Below are positions 53,521 through 62,121 of a stretch of 64,000 nt of DNA, piece after piece (positions within the stretch are counted from its first letter, which is position 1; every line of letters begins with the position of its first letter). The notes under the pieces were generated by a model. That model saw only the letters and a list, made by a program, of their open reading frames with translations. It was not told the origin of the DNA and made no database searches. The position numbers were made by a program, and so were the translations under genes. The stretch comes from Paenilisteria portnoyi (GTDB taxonomy: Bacteria > Bacillota > Bacilli > Lactobacillales > Listeriaceae), in NCBI RefSeq assembly GCF_014322795.1, contig NZ_JAASTT010000018.1:1-64000 (forward strand). Direction: 5' to 3'.

Positions 53521-54525
53521 TCACAAAAATATCGCTGCGCTAATCCAATACACCACCGCTGCCAAAATCCCTGCGCAAGGTAATGTAATCATCCACGTCA
53601 CCAGCATGTTTTTCCCAGTTCGCCAGTTTACTTCCTTCTTATGATTCGCCGTCCCAACACCCATCAGTGAACTGTCAATCACCTGCGTCGAACTAATCGG
53701 TAAATGGATTAGCGTGGCTCCCATAATAACCGATAGCGAACCCAAATCCGCCGCAACACCAGTCACCGGCTCAATTTTCATGATTTTCGTGCCTACTGTT
53801 TTAATAATCCGGTAGCCGCCAATCGAGGAGCCGAGTGCCATCGCAGCAGCACAACTCACCTGCACCCAAAATGGAATCGCGGAACCTTTTTGCAAACCGC
53901 TCGTAATTAATGCTAGCGTAATAATCCCCATCGTTTTTTGCGCATCGTTTGTCCCATGAGCATAAGCTTGCATCGCTGTCGTACCAATCTGCGCAATCCG
54001 AAAACGCCGGTTCGTCTGCACCAGTTTCTTATTTCGGAATATAAATTTAAACGCGGAATAAATCAAATAACCGACTGAAAAACCAATCAGCGGCGACAAA
54101 ATCAGCGCGATAATAATCGTTGAAAACCCGCCCCAGTTCAGCACGCCAAAACTACCCGCGGAAGCAATCGAAGCCCCAGCGATCGAGCCAATCAGCGCAT
54201 GCGACGAACTACTCGGCATCTTCGCAACCCACGTCATCAAGTTCCACATCACTGCCGAGATCAGTGCGCACAAAACAACAAATTCCCCATTCTTCAACGC
54301 AAACGGATCAACAATATCCGATGTCAGCGCCACAGCTACACCTGTAAATGAAATCGCGCCTAGAAAATTCATCACTGCCGCAATCCCAATCGCCACACGA
54401 GGTTTCAGCGCCCGCGTCGATATACTCGTCGCCACCGCATTCGCAATATCGTGAAATCCATTTATGAAATCGAAGGCCAAGCCCATAATAACAATGATAA
54501 TCGTAATTAAAATAACCGTATCCAT
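53521..54525 (-). CDS. pit: PiT-family inorganic phosphate transporter
   Basis: ATG at 54525 (GGGGAG site) is chosen. The 334-residue symporter has about ten helices. The duplicated PiT signature appears as LAFDFINGFHDIANAVATSI near the N-terminus and MQAYAHGTNDAQKTMGIITL in the second half. It moves phosphate with H+ or a metal cation. The usual DUF47 partner is not adjacent. Confidence 0.92.
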   Translation of the reverse strand: MDTVILITIIIVIMGLAFDFINGFHDIANAVATSISTRALKPRVAIGIAAVMNFLGAISFTGVAVALTSDIVDPFALKNGEFVVLCALISAVMWNLMTWVAKMPSSSSHALIGSIAGASIASAGSFGVLNWGGFSTIIIALILSPLIGFSVGYLIYSAFKFIFRNKKLVQTNRRFRIAQIGTTAMQAYAHGTNDAQKTMGIITLALITSGLQKGSAIPFWVQVSCAAAMALGSSIGGYRIIKTVGTKIMKIEPVTGVAADLGSLSVIMGATLIHLPISSTQVIDSSLMGVGTANHKKEVNWRTGKNMLVTWMITLPCAGILAAVVYWISAAIFL

Positions 54526-54632
54526 TCTGTACTCCCCTAACCGCACACACTTTTATTTGTATATACCCTATTTTGCTCCTTCTCACGAATAAACTCAAAT
54601 TTTAACAAAAAAAAATATCTCTAACAAATGAA

Positions 54633-54665
54633 AAAAACTGAAACCCGCGGGAGGTCTCAGTTTTT
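54633..54665 (-). terminator. Rho-independent terminator of amino-acid permease gene
   Basis: AAAAACTGAAACC (54633-54645) pairs with GGTCTCAGTTTTT (54653-54665), one mismatch. Confidence 0.8.
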
Positions 54666-54673
54666 GGTATTTA

Positions 54674-56056
54674 TTAATCAAGATCCGTCGCATTCTGTTC
54701 TTGCTTCTGCGTTCTAGATTTACGAATAAAGTAAATCCCAATCAGAAGTACGAACCAAACCGGTGTTACAAACAGCGCCACACGTGTATCCTCAGCCAAT
54801 GCTAGGACAACTAGAATAAACGCAAGGAACGCGAGAATAACGTAGTTCGCAACTGGATATAACGGCATTTTGAACTTACTTTTCGCCGCAAGTTCTGGGC
54901 GTGTTTTGCGATATTTCAAGTGACAGATAACCGTGATTCCCCAAATATACAAGAAACATACTGTCGAAATACTCGTGATTAACGTGAACACACCTTCTGG
55001 CATCACATAGTTCAGAATAACGGCAATCAAGATAACGATTGTCGAGAAGAATAACGCGTTTGCCGGAACTTTATGCGATGTTAATTTTGTCATTGGATAT
55101 GGTGCATTTTTTTCCTTAGCTAGCGAGTAAACCATCCGACTCGTACTGAAAACCGCACTATTACACGCAGATGCCGCCGAAGTTAGAACGACGAAGTTAA
55201 CGATAGCCGCTGCTGCCGCAATTCCTAACGCCGCGAAAACTTGAACGAACGGGCTTTGCGCTGGATTAATGTCATTCCATGGATAAATACTCATAATCAC
55301 GATTAGCGCACCGATATAGAAGATAATAATCCGAATCGGAATGTTGTTGATCGCTTTTGGAATAACTTTCTCAGGATCTTTCGTCTCACCTGCCATCAGA
55401 CCGACGAGCTCAATGCCCACAAAGGCGAATACGACCATCTGGAAAGACAGGATAAAGCCGCTCGCACCGTTAGGGAACCAACCACCGTGACTCCAAAGAT
55501 TCGTAAAACTAGACGTGCCGGCATCCGTTGAAAATCCTTTGATAATCATAAATGTACCAACGATAATCAGGGCTAAAATGGCGATAATCTTAATTAACGC
55601 GAACCAAAACTCCATTTCACCGAATAGCTTCACGGTTGCAAGGTTCATCACGAGCAAAATAACTAACGCGATTAGTCCTGGAACCCATTGCGCCACATTC
55701 GGAAACCAGAATTGGGTGTACAGACCGACAGCCGTCAAATCCGCCATCGCAATCGAAATCCAACAGAACCAATACGTCCAACCTGTAACGAACGCGGCTC
55801 CATTGCCAAGATAATCAAAAACAAAATCAACAAAAGAATGATAATTCAAATTCGATAGTAATAATTCACCCAGCGCACGCATAATCAAAAAACAAATAAT
55901 CCCAGTAATCGTGTAAGCAAATAGAATCGACGGACCAGCTAAATGAATTGACTTCCCTGAGCCAAGAAACAAACCAGTTCCAATCGCGCCCCCAATTGCT
56001 ATCAACTGCACATGGCGATTTTTTAAGCCTCTCTCTAATGTTCGTTCTTCTGACAT
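54674..56056 (-). CDS. APC-superfamily amino-acid permease (AAT type)
   Basis: A 460-residue, twelve-helix permease. RGLKNRHVQLIAIGGAIGTG then LFLGSGKSIHLAGPSILFAY at the start is typical of the AAT (amino acid transporter) family, as in CycA/AlaP/AroP. TM6 and the loop have FVGIELVGLMAGETKDPEKV. It probably takes up a neutral amino acid such as alanine or serine; not decided by sequence. A perfect cre site lies 144 bp upstream. Confidence 0.9.
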   Translation of the reverse strand: MSEERTLERGLKNRHVQLIAIGGAIGTGLFLGSGKSIHLAGPSILFAYTITGIICFLIMRALGELLLSNLNYHSFVDFVFDYLGNGAAFVTGWTYWFCWISIAMADLTAVGLYTQFWFPNVAQWVPGLIALVILLVMNLATVKLFGEMEFWFALIKIIAILALIIVGTFMIIKGFSTDAGTSSFTNLWSHGGWFPNGASGFILSFQMVVFAFVGIELVGLMAGETKDPEKVIPKAINNIPIRIIIFYIGALIVIMSIYPWNDINPAQSPFVQVFAALGIAAAAAIVNFVVLTSAASACNSAVFSTSRMVYSLAKEKNAPYPMTKLTSHKVPANALFFSTIVILIAVILNYVMPEGVFTLITSISTVCFLYIWGITVICHLKYRKTRPELAAKSKFKMPLYPVANYVILAFLAFILVVLALAEDTRVALFVTPVWFVLLIGIYFIRKSRTQKQEQNATDLD

Positions 56057-56199
56057 ATGTATTTCCCCCTTATTATTGGACAGACAAAGCCCTTACCAAT
56101 CGGGCAACAGCTCGAGTCTCTGTGAAACAGTGTCTTTCAAGATTATTCTTCTATCATACCGCAAAACAAACCTAAACACCATACTTTTTTACTTCACAA

Positions 56200-56213
56200 T
56201 GTAAACGCTATCA
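56200..56213. promoter_or_regulatory. CcpA cre site
   Basis: TGTAAACGCTATCA fits the consensus TGWAANCGNTNWCA at every position. It lies upstream of the amino-acid permease, suggesting carbon catabolite control. Confidence 0.75.
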
Positions 56214-56588
56214 TTTTATTTTATTGTACCACAGAGTTTACCCATTCGACAAAGAAGAACGCTTATAATTTTTATTTTTCTTTGTAAGCATTGATAGATA
56301 AAGGATATTGATATGTTTGTATTTTCAATTACAAATAGGCTGAATCATCGGGTAAATACGGAGAAGACACAAAAAATATCCCGAGTTTGTGAAAATATGT
56401 GTATATTCATAGGGTTTTATGTCGTAAATGTATTTTTTATACGTTAGTAACCCCAGCAAAATCACATGCTGAATAAGGCTATACCAATTTATATGATTGC
56501 GATACAATGGACGTATACGAGGACTGCATTATTTGCAGAAATTAGTGATTTTGATGGGTTAAGTAAACTGCTAATCATCCATTTATTA
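56214..56588. other. intergenic region, 375 bp
   Basis: AT-rich sequence between the cre site and the GNAT gene. Short open frames here have no ribosome site and no recognisable sequence. Nothing functional seen. Confidence 0.4.
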
Positions 56589-57074
56589 TCAATCAAGATA
56601 ATAGGCCAATTGATAGTCATCCAACCATTTATTGTCCACCCAGAATTCCCGCTTAAAATAGGCCTCTTGCTCAAAGCCAAGGTGTTGATAAAAGTGGAGA
56701 GCCTTTGTATTGGTAGCCATCACCCGTAGCGCAATTTTGCCGATGTTATTTTGTTTACCTAGCTCGATTAACTGTTCAATCAGCTGTCTGCCAACACCTT
56801 GCCCCTGCGCTTGTTTTGCAACCGAGATACCGAAAAGCCATTGTTTTTGGCGAGATGGCGCTAGCCCTGGACTGTGATAGACGAGAGATCCTAGGACGAT
56901 TCCGTCTTCATTTTTAGCTACAAGCATATCTTGCGTCATGACGTCTTTTTTGAATTGCTCATAATCATTTTCAGTCACGACATGTGGTGTGGTCCCTTTC
57001 ACCATGACGCTTTTTTCGATTTCCCAGAGTTCTGGGATGTCAGATTCGATTTGAGATGTGATATGGATTTTCAT
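56589..57074 (-). CDS. GNAT acetyltransferase
   Basis: The start is ATG 57074 (AAAGGA 9 nt upstream) or ATG 57083. The 161-residue enzyme has the CoA loop FGISVAKQAQGQGVGRQLIE and the C-terminal ALRVMATNTKALHFYQHLGF. It stands alone; substrate unknown. Confidence 0.87.
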   Translation of the reverse strand: MKIHITSQIESDIPELWEIEKSVMVKGTTPHVVTENDYEQFKKDVMTQDMLVAKNEDGIVLGSLVYHSPGLAPSRQKQWLFGISVAKQAQGQGVGRQLIEQLIELGKQNNIGKIALRVMATNTKALHFYQHLGFEQEAYFKREFWVDNKWLDDYQLAYYLD

Positions 57075-57190
57075 TTTTATCATTCCTTTTCAGTCGATTT
57101 ATCATTTTTATTGTAGCATAGTGAGTTCGGATGTTTCACCTTTTTGCAAAGTGGTAAAGATAGGTACGGCATAGTTTGAGGAGGGTACAT

Positions 57191-57340
57191 ATGGCAGGAA
57201 TTCTTTGGACGGTTATTGTGGTTTTATTTGTGTTATGGGTGCTTGGATTAATTCTACGTATCGGTGGGAAATTGATTCATCTTTTGTTAGTTGTCGCTGT
57301 GATTTTATTGGTTTGGAATTTGATCACAGGGATGGGATAA
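57191..57340 (+). CDS. Lmo0937-family small membrane protein
   Basis: A 49-residue protein, ATG 57191 with a GAGGAGGG site 8-15 nt before it. It begins MAGILWTVIVVLFVLWVLGL and ends LLLVVAVILLVWNLITGMG: two hydrophobic helices with an ILRIGGKLIH turn, as in the Lmo0937 family of Listeria and bacilli. Relatives are general stress (sigma-B) genes. A weak sigma-B-like GTTT...GTGGTA lies upstream (57134-57156 region). A decayed second copy exists at 61994-62121. Confidence 0.85.
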   Translation: MAGILWTVIVVLFVLWVLGLILRIGGKLIHLLLVVAVILLVWNLITGMG

Positions 57341-57450
57341 GGAATCGGGCTATTTTGTCGCTGTAATGGTGGTAGAATAGTCCTTTTCCCGTGCAAAAAA
57401 GAAGAACCGATCTCACCGAATCGATTCTCCCAGTATTTATTAATTTCCTA

Positions 57451-58026
57451 TCAGTTCTCTATCACTTTTCCATCCTTATCAACCGTCACAACAGTGCCTT
57501 TACCATCATCCGTGGTAACACTGCCATCGTTGTTCACCGTTGTCGAGCTACCATCAGCAGCTTCGGTTTTGACGCTACCATCTTTATTTACGGTCACTTT
57601 ATTTCCATTTCCATCGTCTGTTGTCGTGCTGCCATCTTTATTCACGGTTTGCGATGCGCCATTAGATGTTTGGACATTGCCATCCTTATCAACCGTCACT
57701 TTATTTCCATTTCCATCATCCGTTGTCGTGCTGCCGTCTTTATTCACAGTTTGCGATGCGCCATCAGATGTTTGGACATTGCCATCCTTATCAACCGTCG
57801 CCTTGTTTCCGTTACCATCATCAGCGGAAACACTGCCATCTTTACTCACAGTGCCAGTCGCTCCATCAGATGTCTCCGTTTTGACTGTGCCATCCTTCTT
57901 AACCGTTGTCTTGTTCCCCTTACCATCGTCAGTCTTCACCTCGTCTTGTGAGGAACACCCCGTCAATACCCCTGCAACACTAAAACACAACACCAATAAA
58001 ATAATCGCCCAACTTCTTTTTTTCAT
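57451..58026 (-). CDS. repeat-rich lipoprotein
   Basis: ATG at 58026 is preferred; GGGAGG lies 12 nt upstream, a little far. The 191-residue protein has a lipoprotein signal with lipobox AGVLTGC (Cys24 of the mature frame). The rest is made only of short repeats of the type TVNKDGSTTTDDGNGNKVTV; two 36-residue units are nearly identical in protein and DNA. Asp/Gly/Thr-rich, no Pro, likely extended or calcium-binding. Function unknown. Confidence 0.8.
   Translation of the reverse strand: MKKRSWAIILLVLCFSVAGVLTGCSSQDEVKTDDGKGNKTTVKKDGTVKTETSDGATGTVSKDGSVSADDGNGNKATVDKDGNVQTSDGASQTVNKDGSTTTDDGNGNKVTVDKDGNVQTSNGASQTVNKDGSTTTDDGNGNKVTVNKDGSVKTEAADGSSTTVNNDGSVTTDDGKGTVVTVDKDGKVIEN
57560..57800 (-). 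repeat. internal tandem coding repeats of lipoprotein gene
   Basis: The stretch coding for KDGNVQTS-x-GASQTVNKDG and the following TTTDDGNGNKVTV block occurs twice with about 108-bp period and few base changes, showing recent duplication. Confidence 0.75.
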
Positions 58027-58039
58027 TTCAAAATCCATC

Positions 58040-58613
58040 CTCCCAGTACTTTATCATTCAAAAACTCAATAAAAAATCCTATCTTTCAACCAAAATATCA
58101 CTTGCTTCGATTTAAAATTGCCGGTAAACAAGCATTTTGTGAATTCCTGTACTAATTGTATATCCAAATCCTAATCATATCTATTTCCAGATGTCCGTTT
58201 TTATGTAATTTTTTAAAAAGAATGGTCTATATTCAATGAAAAGACATATTTCTAACTCATTCCGTATTTTTTACACATTTGAACTTGGAGGATCATCAAG
58301 TAAATTCTCGTGCAAAAAAAAAAACTTAACAGATGTAACCTCCATTGAGGCTCTATGATTGGTGGTGAGGGGAATCGAACCCTCGACCCGCTGATTAAGA
58401 TTTGAATACTTTCATTGCCTTCACTAAGTTTAGCTTGTGAAAAAAACGGTGCATCTTGCATATCTTATTATAGTTCTTGCAAATAGTTTTCAAGAACATC
58501 TCTGTTTCCGATAAAATTAAACATGAACGATTATGACTCTATTTATGATAAAAACTTTTCGAATCCGAACATTTGTTACTTTAGAACACGTTAATTTCAT
58601 TATAGCACTCAAT
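58040..58613. other. non-coding module region with repeat copy A
   Basis: Contains the conserved block CATTTTGTGAATTCCTGTAC (from 58133), whose copies precede both secreted-protein genes to the right. It also holds a degenerate terminator (58300-58355), the tRNA-like fragment (58360-58401) and a conserved tail (GTTTAGCTTGTGAAAAAA; CTCTGTTTCCGATAAAA). No gene supported. Confidence 0.55.
58360..58401 (-). repeat. tRNA-Lys-like 3' fragment, copy A (att-like)
   Basis: Minus strand: TCTTAATCAGCGGGTCGAGG and GTTCGATTCCCCTCACCACC resemble the anticodon-to-acceptor half of a tRNA. The 5' half is missing. Copy A is the most diverged of three. Confidence 0.65.
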
Positions 58614-58826
58614 TTAAAGCTTAGACGCTATCTTTCTTGCCCTTCTCTCATTGCCAATATACCTTCCTATAACTAGTAGAAAAAAATAACCTATTAACCA
58701 TATTTTATAGTCTGTGGTTACAGAATTCACTCGAAAAAAAAGAGAACATACTAATAAAAATAAAAACATTCCCCCGAATATTTCCAAACCATCTTTTATA
58801 CTTTTTTTCAATATAATCACCTTCAT
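58614..58826 (-). CDS. small two-span membrane protein (immunity-like), paralogue 1
   Basis: A 70-residue protein with a basic start, ILKKSIKDGLEIFGGMFLFL, two hydrophobic helices and a basic end (IGNERRARKIASKL). It is similar in layout and start (KK-x-I-x-(D/E)-x(2)-E-(I/V)-FG-M) to the 59-residue protein at 59791-59970. No secreted partner is directly upstream here. An internal TTG in LKKSIK may be the true start, by analogy with that relative. Confidence 0.55.
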   Translation of the reverse strand: MKVIILKKSIKDGLEIFGGMFLFLLVCSLFFRVNSVTTDYKIWLIGYFFLLVIGRYIGNERRARKIASKL

Positions 58827-59119
58827 CCATGCAATTTTTATACGATTACTACGGTTTTAGCTACTCTATTAATCCCCATAAGTTAAATAAACGTGCAATG
58901 AATATCATACTACTTTTAATGTACGCCCAATTTGACTCTATAACTAGTAATAGTCTGGATACAAATTTATCTAAGATAGTGATGATGCTGCCTTTTTGAG
59001 TCACTTGATAGTTATTGGCCATCAAAAACAGTATTCATGTCTGTTTCGGCACTAGCAAAATTTGATGATAAAACGTTATATAAGTATAATTATTTACATC
59101 AGAGCTTTTTTTCATATTC

Positions 59120-59314
59120 TCATTTTCCCTCTTTTTTAAGTATCATTCTATTGAATAAAATCCAGTTAAATACTACACCTGCCGTTAACAATGGAATTCC
59201 CCAATTATTAAGAATCGGTTCGTTATTTTTAATACTAAGTATGTATATGACCAACAAAGCAATACACAGACATGCCCATACAATATCCCCAACAATTAGG
59301 AGTATTTTTTTCAT
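59120..59314 (-). CDS. small two-span membrane protein
   Basis: A 64-residue protein: MKKILLIVGDIVWACLCIAL, a short charged turn (KNNEPILNNWG), a second helix and a basic tail (ILKKEGK). An AGGAGGATAAT site precedes ATG 59314. Size and topology resemble bacteriocin immunity proteins; no family recognised. Confidence 0.6.
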   Translation of the reverse strand: MKKILLIVGDIVWACLCIALLVIYILSIKNNEPILNNWGIPLLTAGVVFNWILFNRMILKKEGK

Positions 59315-59790
59315 TATTATCCTCCTCTGCGCTTATATTATTTTCTAGTTGTCCATCTCCTCTTTTATTCAATTATAATCAAATATTTGTACAATTAAAT
59401 TATATACTGGAAATTTCGCAAGCACAAAGATAGAATCCACTGAATTACTAAGATATCATGATATTATTAAGCGAATTACGAAAAAAGACATACTTGAAGT
59501 TTATTATGTCTTTTTTACTCGTTAAATGGTTAGGTAAACTTCGTGATTAATCTAACAAAGCCAATGCACCCAATTAGATTTCCCTAGTTCTGACGCTTCA
59601 TTCGTACTTGATAGAATATCTAATCTTTTCCCTATTCTTTCTCCCATGGTATCCGTTTATTGGGGTTTCATTCCATATACACCTACTAAAAAAGGCCCGT
59701 TTCCAATTTACAGGAGTCGAGCGTTCACATTTTAATATACCTACAACCTCGGCCAGAATCTCTTTATTTCAAGATTTCTTTTTTAGCCAC
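59315..59790. other. intergenic region, 476 bp
   Basis: Holds a terminator at 59481-59516 (minus strand). The stretch 59600-59790 has a minus-strand open frame without start or ribosome site and with no recognisable family; it looks like a decayed gene remnant. Confidence 0.45.
59481..59516. terminator. Rho-independent terminator
   Basis: AAAAAAGACATA (59481-59492) pairs with TATGTCTTTTTT (59505-59516). Confidence 0.8.
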
Positions 59791-59970
59791 TCATTTTTTA
59801 CGTCTAACTTCTCTAAGGTAGCCACCGAAAATTAAAGCCAATAAAAACACTATCAGAAAAGTTTTTCCTTGATAAATTGTGTCCCCATTTTGATCAAAAT
59901 AAGACCAAATCAGTAAAACTAAAAACAACATACCAAAAACTTCAAAAGCTTCTCTTATTACTTTTTTCAA
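59791..59970 (-). CDS. small two-span membrane protein behind secreted protein (immunity-like)
   Basis: TTG start at 59970 with a strong GGAGGAG site 5-11 nt upstream; 59 residues. It begins (M)KKVIREAFEVFGMLFLVLLI, has a loop SYFDQNGDTIYQGK, then a second helix FLIVFLLALIFGGYL and basic tail REVRRKK. It starts 21 nt after the stop of the secreted-protein gene, so it is co-transcribed. This is the classic bacteriocin-immunity layout, but the activity is inferred. Confidence 0.65.
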   Translation of the reverse strand: MKKVIREAFEVFGMLFLVLLIWSYFDQNGDTIYQGKTFLIVFLLALIFGGYLREVRRKK

Positions 59971-59991
59971 TATATCTCCTCCAACCAGTAT

Positions 59992-60612
59992 TCACTGTAA
60001 CCCAGCGTTCCCAGTGAATACGCCTACAAGATAATTATAATCAAACCATATACCTCGTGTTATATACTTAGAAACTTTGAGCCCCGCAGCTCCACAAGCG
60101 ATTTTTATAATGTCAGCCTCTATTTTTATACCACCTATAATGAAACCCAAAGCTACAGCATCTGAAACAGAACTAGCTTTTATTTTAATCCTAGCGTAAT
60201 TCCAATGAAACGTAATGGAATTTACTCCTGCTCCTCTTAACAGGACAGGGGTCAAAACCGTCTCGTCTCCGTCTGTGTCTACTACAGAAGCTACTTCAGA
60301 ACCATCTTGTTTAATGCCAGCTAATTGGATATTAGTTTGCTTAACATACTCTTCAACCAATGCCACTTTTTCAGCTGGGAATATATTTGCTATAGCGCTA
60401 TCTACTACAAATTGCTTAGTGTTTATATCAAAAGAAATATAATTGTTAGCCGCTAATGTATCTGCATCTGTTAACATTCCAACAGACGGCGCACTTACCT
60501 CCGTATTATTGTTGATTTCATCAGCGTTTACAACAATAGCAGGTGCTACAGATGCAAAAGCTAATGATGTTGCTATAATTGGTGTTACTAATTTTACTGT
60601 GTTTTTATTCAT
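59992..60612 (-). CDS. Sec-secreted bacteriocin-like protein, paralogue A
   Basis: A 206-residue protein. Signal peptide MNKNTVKLVTPIIATSLAFA with cleavage near VNA-DE. The propeptide-like middle is acidic; the C-terminal part begins with FHWNYARIKIKASSVSDAVA and contains a Gly/Ala-rich hydrophobic helix, ending RGIWFDYNYLVGVFTGNAGL-Q. It shares the signal peptide and the HWNYA element with paralogue B at 62519. The C-terminal hydrophobic segment plus aromatic end resemble secreted antimicrobial or membrane-active proteins. Paired with a small membrane protein. No named family. Confidence 0.72.
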   Translation of the reverse strand: MNKNTVKLVTPIIATSLAFASVAPAIVVNADEINNNTEVSAPSVGMLTDADTLAANNYISFDINTKQFVVDSAIANIFPAEKVALVEEYVKQTNIQLAGIKQDGSEVASVVDTDGDETVLTPVLLRGAGVNSITFHWNYARIKIKASSVSDAVALGFIIGGIKIEADIIKIACGAAGLKVSKYITRGIWFDYNYLVGVFTGNAGLQ

Positions 60613-60770
60613 GTCTTCTTCATCTTTTCTCTCTATTTGGAACCACTAATAAATAATATACAAAGCATTTCGTGAATTCCTTGTGCCAATTGTATATTTT
60701 TGCTCTAGTAATGTCTAGCCTAAACCGTTCTATTTTCATACAAATTTTAGAAAGAAAGAGGGATTGTCAA

Positions 60771-60806
60771 AAAAAAGACACGTTCTCTATAAATTACGTC
60801 TTTTTT
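60771..60806. terminator. Rho-independent terminator
   Basis: AAAAAAGAC (60771-60779) pairs with GTCTTTTTT (60798-60806). The same element occurs at 63359-63394. Confidence 0.7.
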
Positions 60807-60927
60807 ACACGTTTTAATTCTAGTGAATCCAACTTACTTTGAGTTTAGGCAATACGGGGATTTGTCGCATTTTAAATCTAACTTGCAAATTTTTTGCAAA
60901 TTCACAAACAAATTTGCGCGCAAAAAA

Positions 60928-60958
60928 AGCCACAACAGACATGATATCCGTTGAGGCT
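60928..60958 (-). terminator. terminator linked to tRNA-like fragment B
   Basis: AGCCACAAC (60928-60936) pairs with GTTGAGGCT (60950-60958), one mismatch; T-run on the minus strand. It follows the tRNA-like 3' end as a tRNA terminator would. Confidence 0.7.
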
Positions 60959-60962
60959 CTAA

Positions 60963-61005
60963 GATGGGTTGTGAGGGGATCGAACCCACGACCCGCTGAT
61001 TAAGA
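60963..61005 (-). repeat. tRNA-Lys-like 3' fragment, copy B (att-like)
   Basis: Minus strand: CTCTTAATCAGCGGGTCGTG, GGTTCGATCCCC and TCACAACCCA. The loop CTCTTAA would give anticodon CUU (Lys). The 5' half is missing. Nearly identical to copy C. Confidence 0.7.
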
Positions 61006-61306
61006 GTTGCATATTTTCTTGTTTATGATTATTTTTATTGCTATCACTAGGTTTAGCTTGTGAAAAAACGGTATTTCTTACATATCCTATTATAATTTTT
61101 GCAAATAATTTGCAAAAAAATCTCTGTTTCCGATAAAATTAAACACGAACGTTTATGAAGCCTGGTATCTAAAAATCAACTCTATACACGAATGATAGAC
61201 AGTTTCTAAAATTCCAAACTCAATAATTAAGCTCAATCATCCTATTCCCGTTAATCCATACACCTTTTTATAGTCATTTATCCAAAAATATGCTAATATA
61301 AATTTG

Positions 61307-61501
61307 TTACTTTAATATTTTTTTTAGAAATAGAGACAGTATTAAAAAGATTACGATAAATATTAATGTAGTCATCCAAAGATAATCCGCAAATAAACTG
61401 GTTGTAACTCTCACTATTTGTGATATTAAAATCAATAACAAGAATAAAGTTCCATCAACTTTCGGATTAACTTTCATTAGTGTTTTCATATTCTGCTTCA
61501 T
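61307..61501 (-). CDS. small two-span membrane protein
   Basis: A 64-residue protein: basic start MKQNMKTLMKVNPKVDG, helix TLFLLLILISQIVRV, short loop, helix MTTLIFIVIFLILSLFL, end KKILK. A weak AAGGAG-like site lies upstream. It resembles the other small membrane proteins of this region in topology. Function unknown. Confidence 0.55.
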   Translation of the reverse strand: MKQNMKTLMKVNPKVDGTLFLLLILISQIVRVTTSLFADYLWMTTLIFIVIFLILSLFLKKILK

Positions 61502-61905
61502 ATTGTCACTCCTTATTTCTTTATAATGTTATTGTAGCGCAAAATAACAAAAAAGGAGAATAATTACAATATAATTTGTAAAGACATTAGTTTTTATATC
61601 ATCCGCATCATTGTTTTGCACCTTTTGCATCTACCGAAAATACCAGTTGCATATTTTCTTATTTACAATTATTTTTATTGTTATCACCGGGTTTAGCTTG
61701 TGAATAAATGGCAAAAATTGCATATATCATCATAATTAATGCAAATGAATTTAAAAAACTCTGTTTCCGATAAAACAAAACACGAACATACGTTTGCCAT
61801 AATATTTAAAAATTGACCCTATATACGAACAATAGACAGCCATTCTAATATTTAGTGCAACGTAAGCGCGTGGGAGGCAGATACTTCTTAAGGAGGTGAT
61901 GCCGA
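61502..61905. other. non-coding region with partial repeat copy D and SOS box
   Basis: From 61646 (AGTTGCATATTTTCTT) the sequence repeats the tail that follows tRNA-like copy B, including GGTTTAGCTTGTGAA and CTCTGTTTCCGATAAAA, but lacks the tRNA part. A LexA-type box lies at 61783-61796. It leads to the holin-like peptide gene. Confidence 0.55.
61783..61796. promoter_or_regulatory. LexA (SOS) box
   Basis: CGAACATACGTTTG fits the Gram-positive SOS consensus CGAACRNRYGTTYG at each position. It is 110 bp upstream of the holin-like toxin peptide. The matching places in repeat tails A and B have lost the second half. Confidence 0.65.
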
Positions 61906-61992
61906 ATGTCAGTTTTTGAAAGTCTAATATTGATAATTACTTTTGCAACTCTTGTTGTTCTCATTCTGTCATTTAAAAATGAGGATTTTTAA
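61906..61992 (+). CDS. holin-like toxin peptide (Hol_Tox family)
   Basis: A 28-residue peptide beginning MSVFESLILIITFATLVVLI and ending LSFKNEDF. It has a very strong AAGGAGGTGATG site 5 nt before the ATG. It matches the short 'putative holin-like toxin' family of Bacillus and Listeria, single-helix peptides toxic when overproduced and often kept silent by antisense RNA. An upstream SOS box suggests DNA-damage induction. No antisense RNA was identified by eye. Confidence 0.75.
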   Translation: MSVFESLILIITFATLVVLILSFKNEDF

Positions 61993-61993
61993 T

Positions 61994-62121
61994 ATGTCCG
62001 GATTATTTGGACGATTATCGCGGTTTTATTTGTGATTTGGGTTATTGGCCTAATTCTCCGTATTGAAGAGGATTTAATCCATTTTTTGTTGGTTTGGAAT
62101 CTGATTACATGGAACGAGTGA
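61994..62121 (+). pseudogene. decayed second copy of the Lmo0937-family gene
   Basis: ATG 61994 starts MSG, then a 1-nt loss shifts the frame. In the corrected frame the sequence is TIIAVLFVIWVIGLILRI and DLIHFLLVWNLIT, matching the gene at 57191 with a deletion of about eight codons (LLVVAVIL). It starts 1 nt after the holin-like peptide stop. Confidence 0.8.

Larger units (their letters stand above)
60613..61306. other. non-coding module region with repeat copy B
   Basis: From left: conserved leader block CATTTCGTGAATTCCTTGTG (from 60666), terminator 60771-60806, a block shared with copy C (TTTAAATCTAACTTGCA; ACAAACAAATTTGCG), terminator 60928-60958, tRNA-like fragment 60963-61005, and a tail shared with copies A and D. 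No gene seen. Confidence 0.6.

Noticed and set aside
56325-56507. 60-residue minus-strand open frame
   Set aside because: No ribosome site, low-complexity AT-rich sequence, no recognisable family.
58252-58461. 69-residue minus-strand frame reading through the tRNA-like fragment
   Set aside because: It includes the VRFPSP-type peptide that any tRNA 3' end encodes in this frame; no ribosome site and no conserved domain. It could be the tail of a lost integrase but cannot be supported.
59608-59835. 75-residue plus-strand open frame
   Set aside because: Overlaps the well-supported small membrane gene on the other strand and has no ribosome site.
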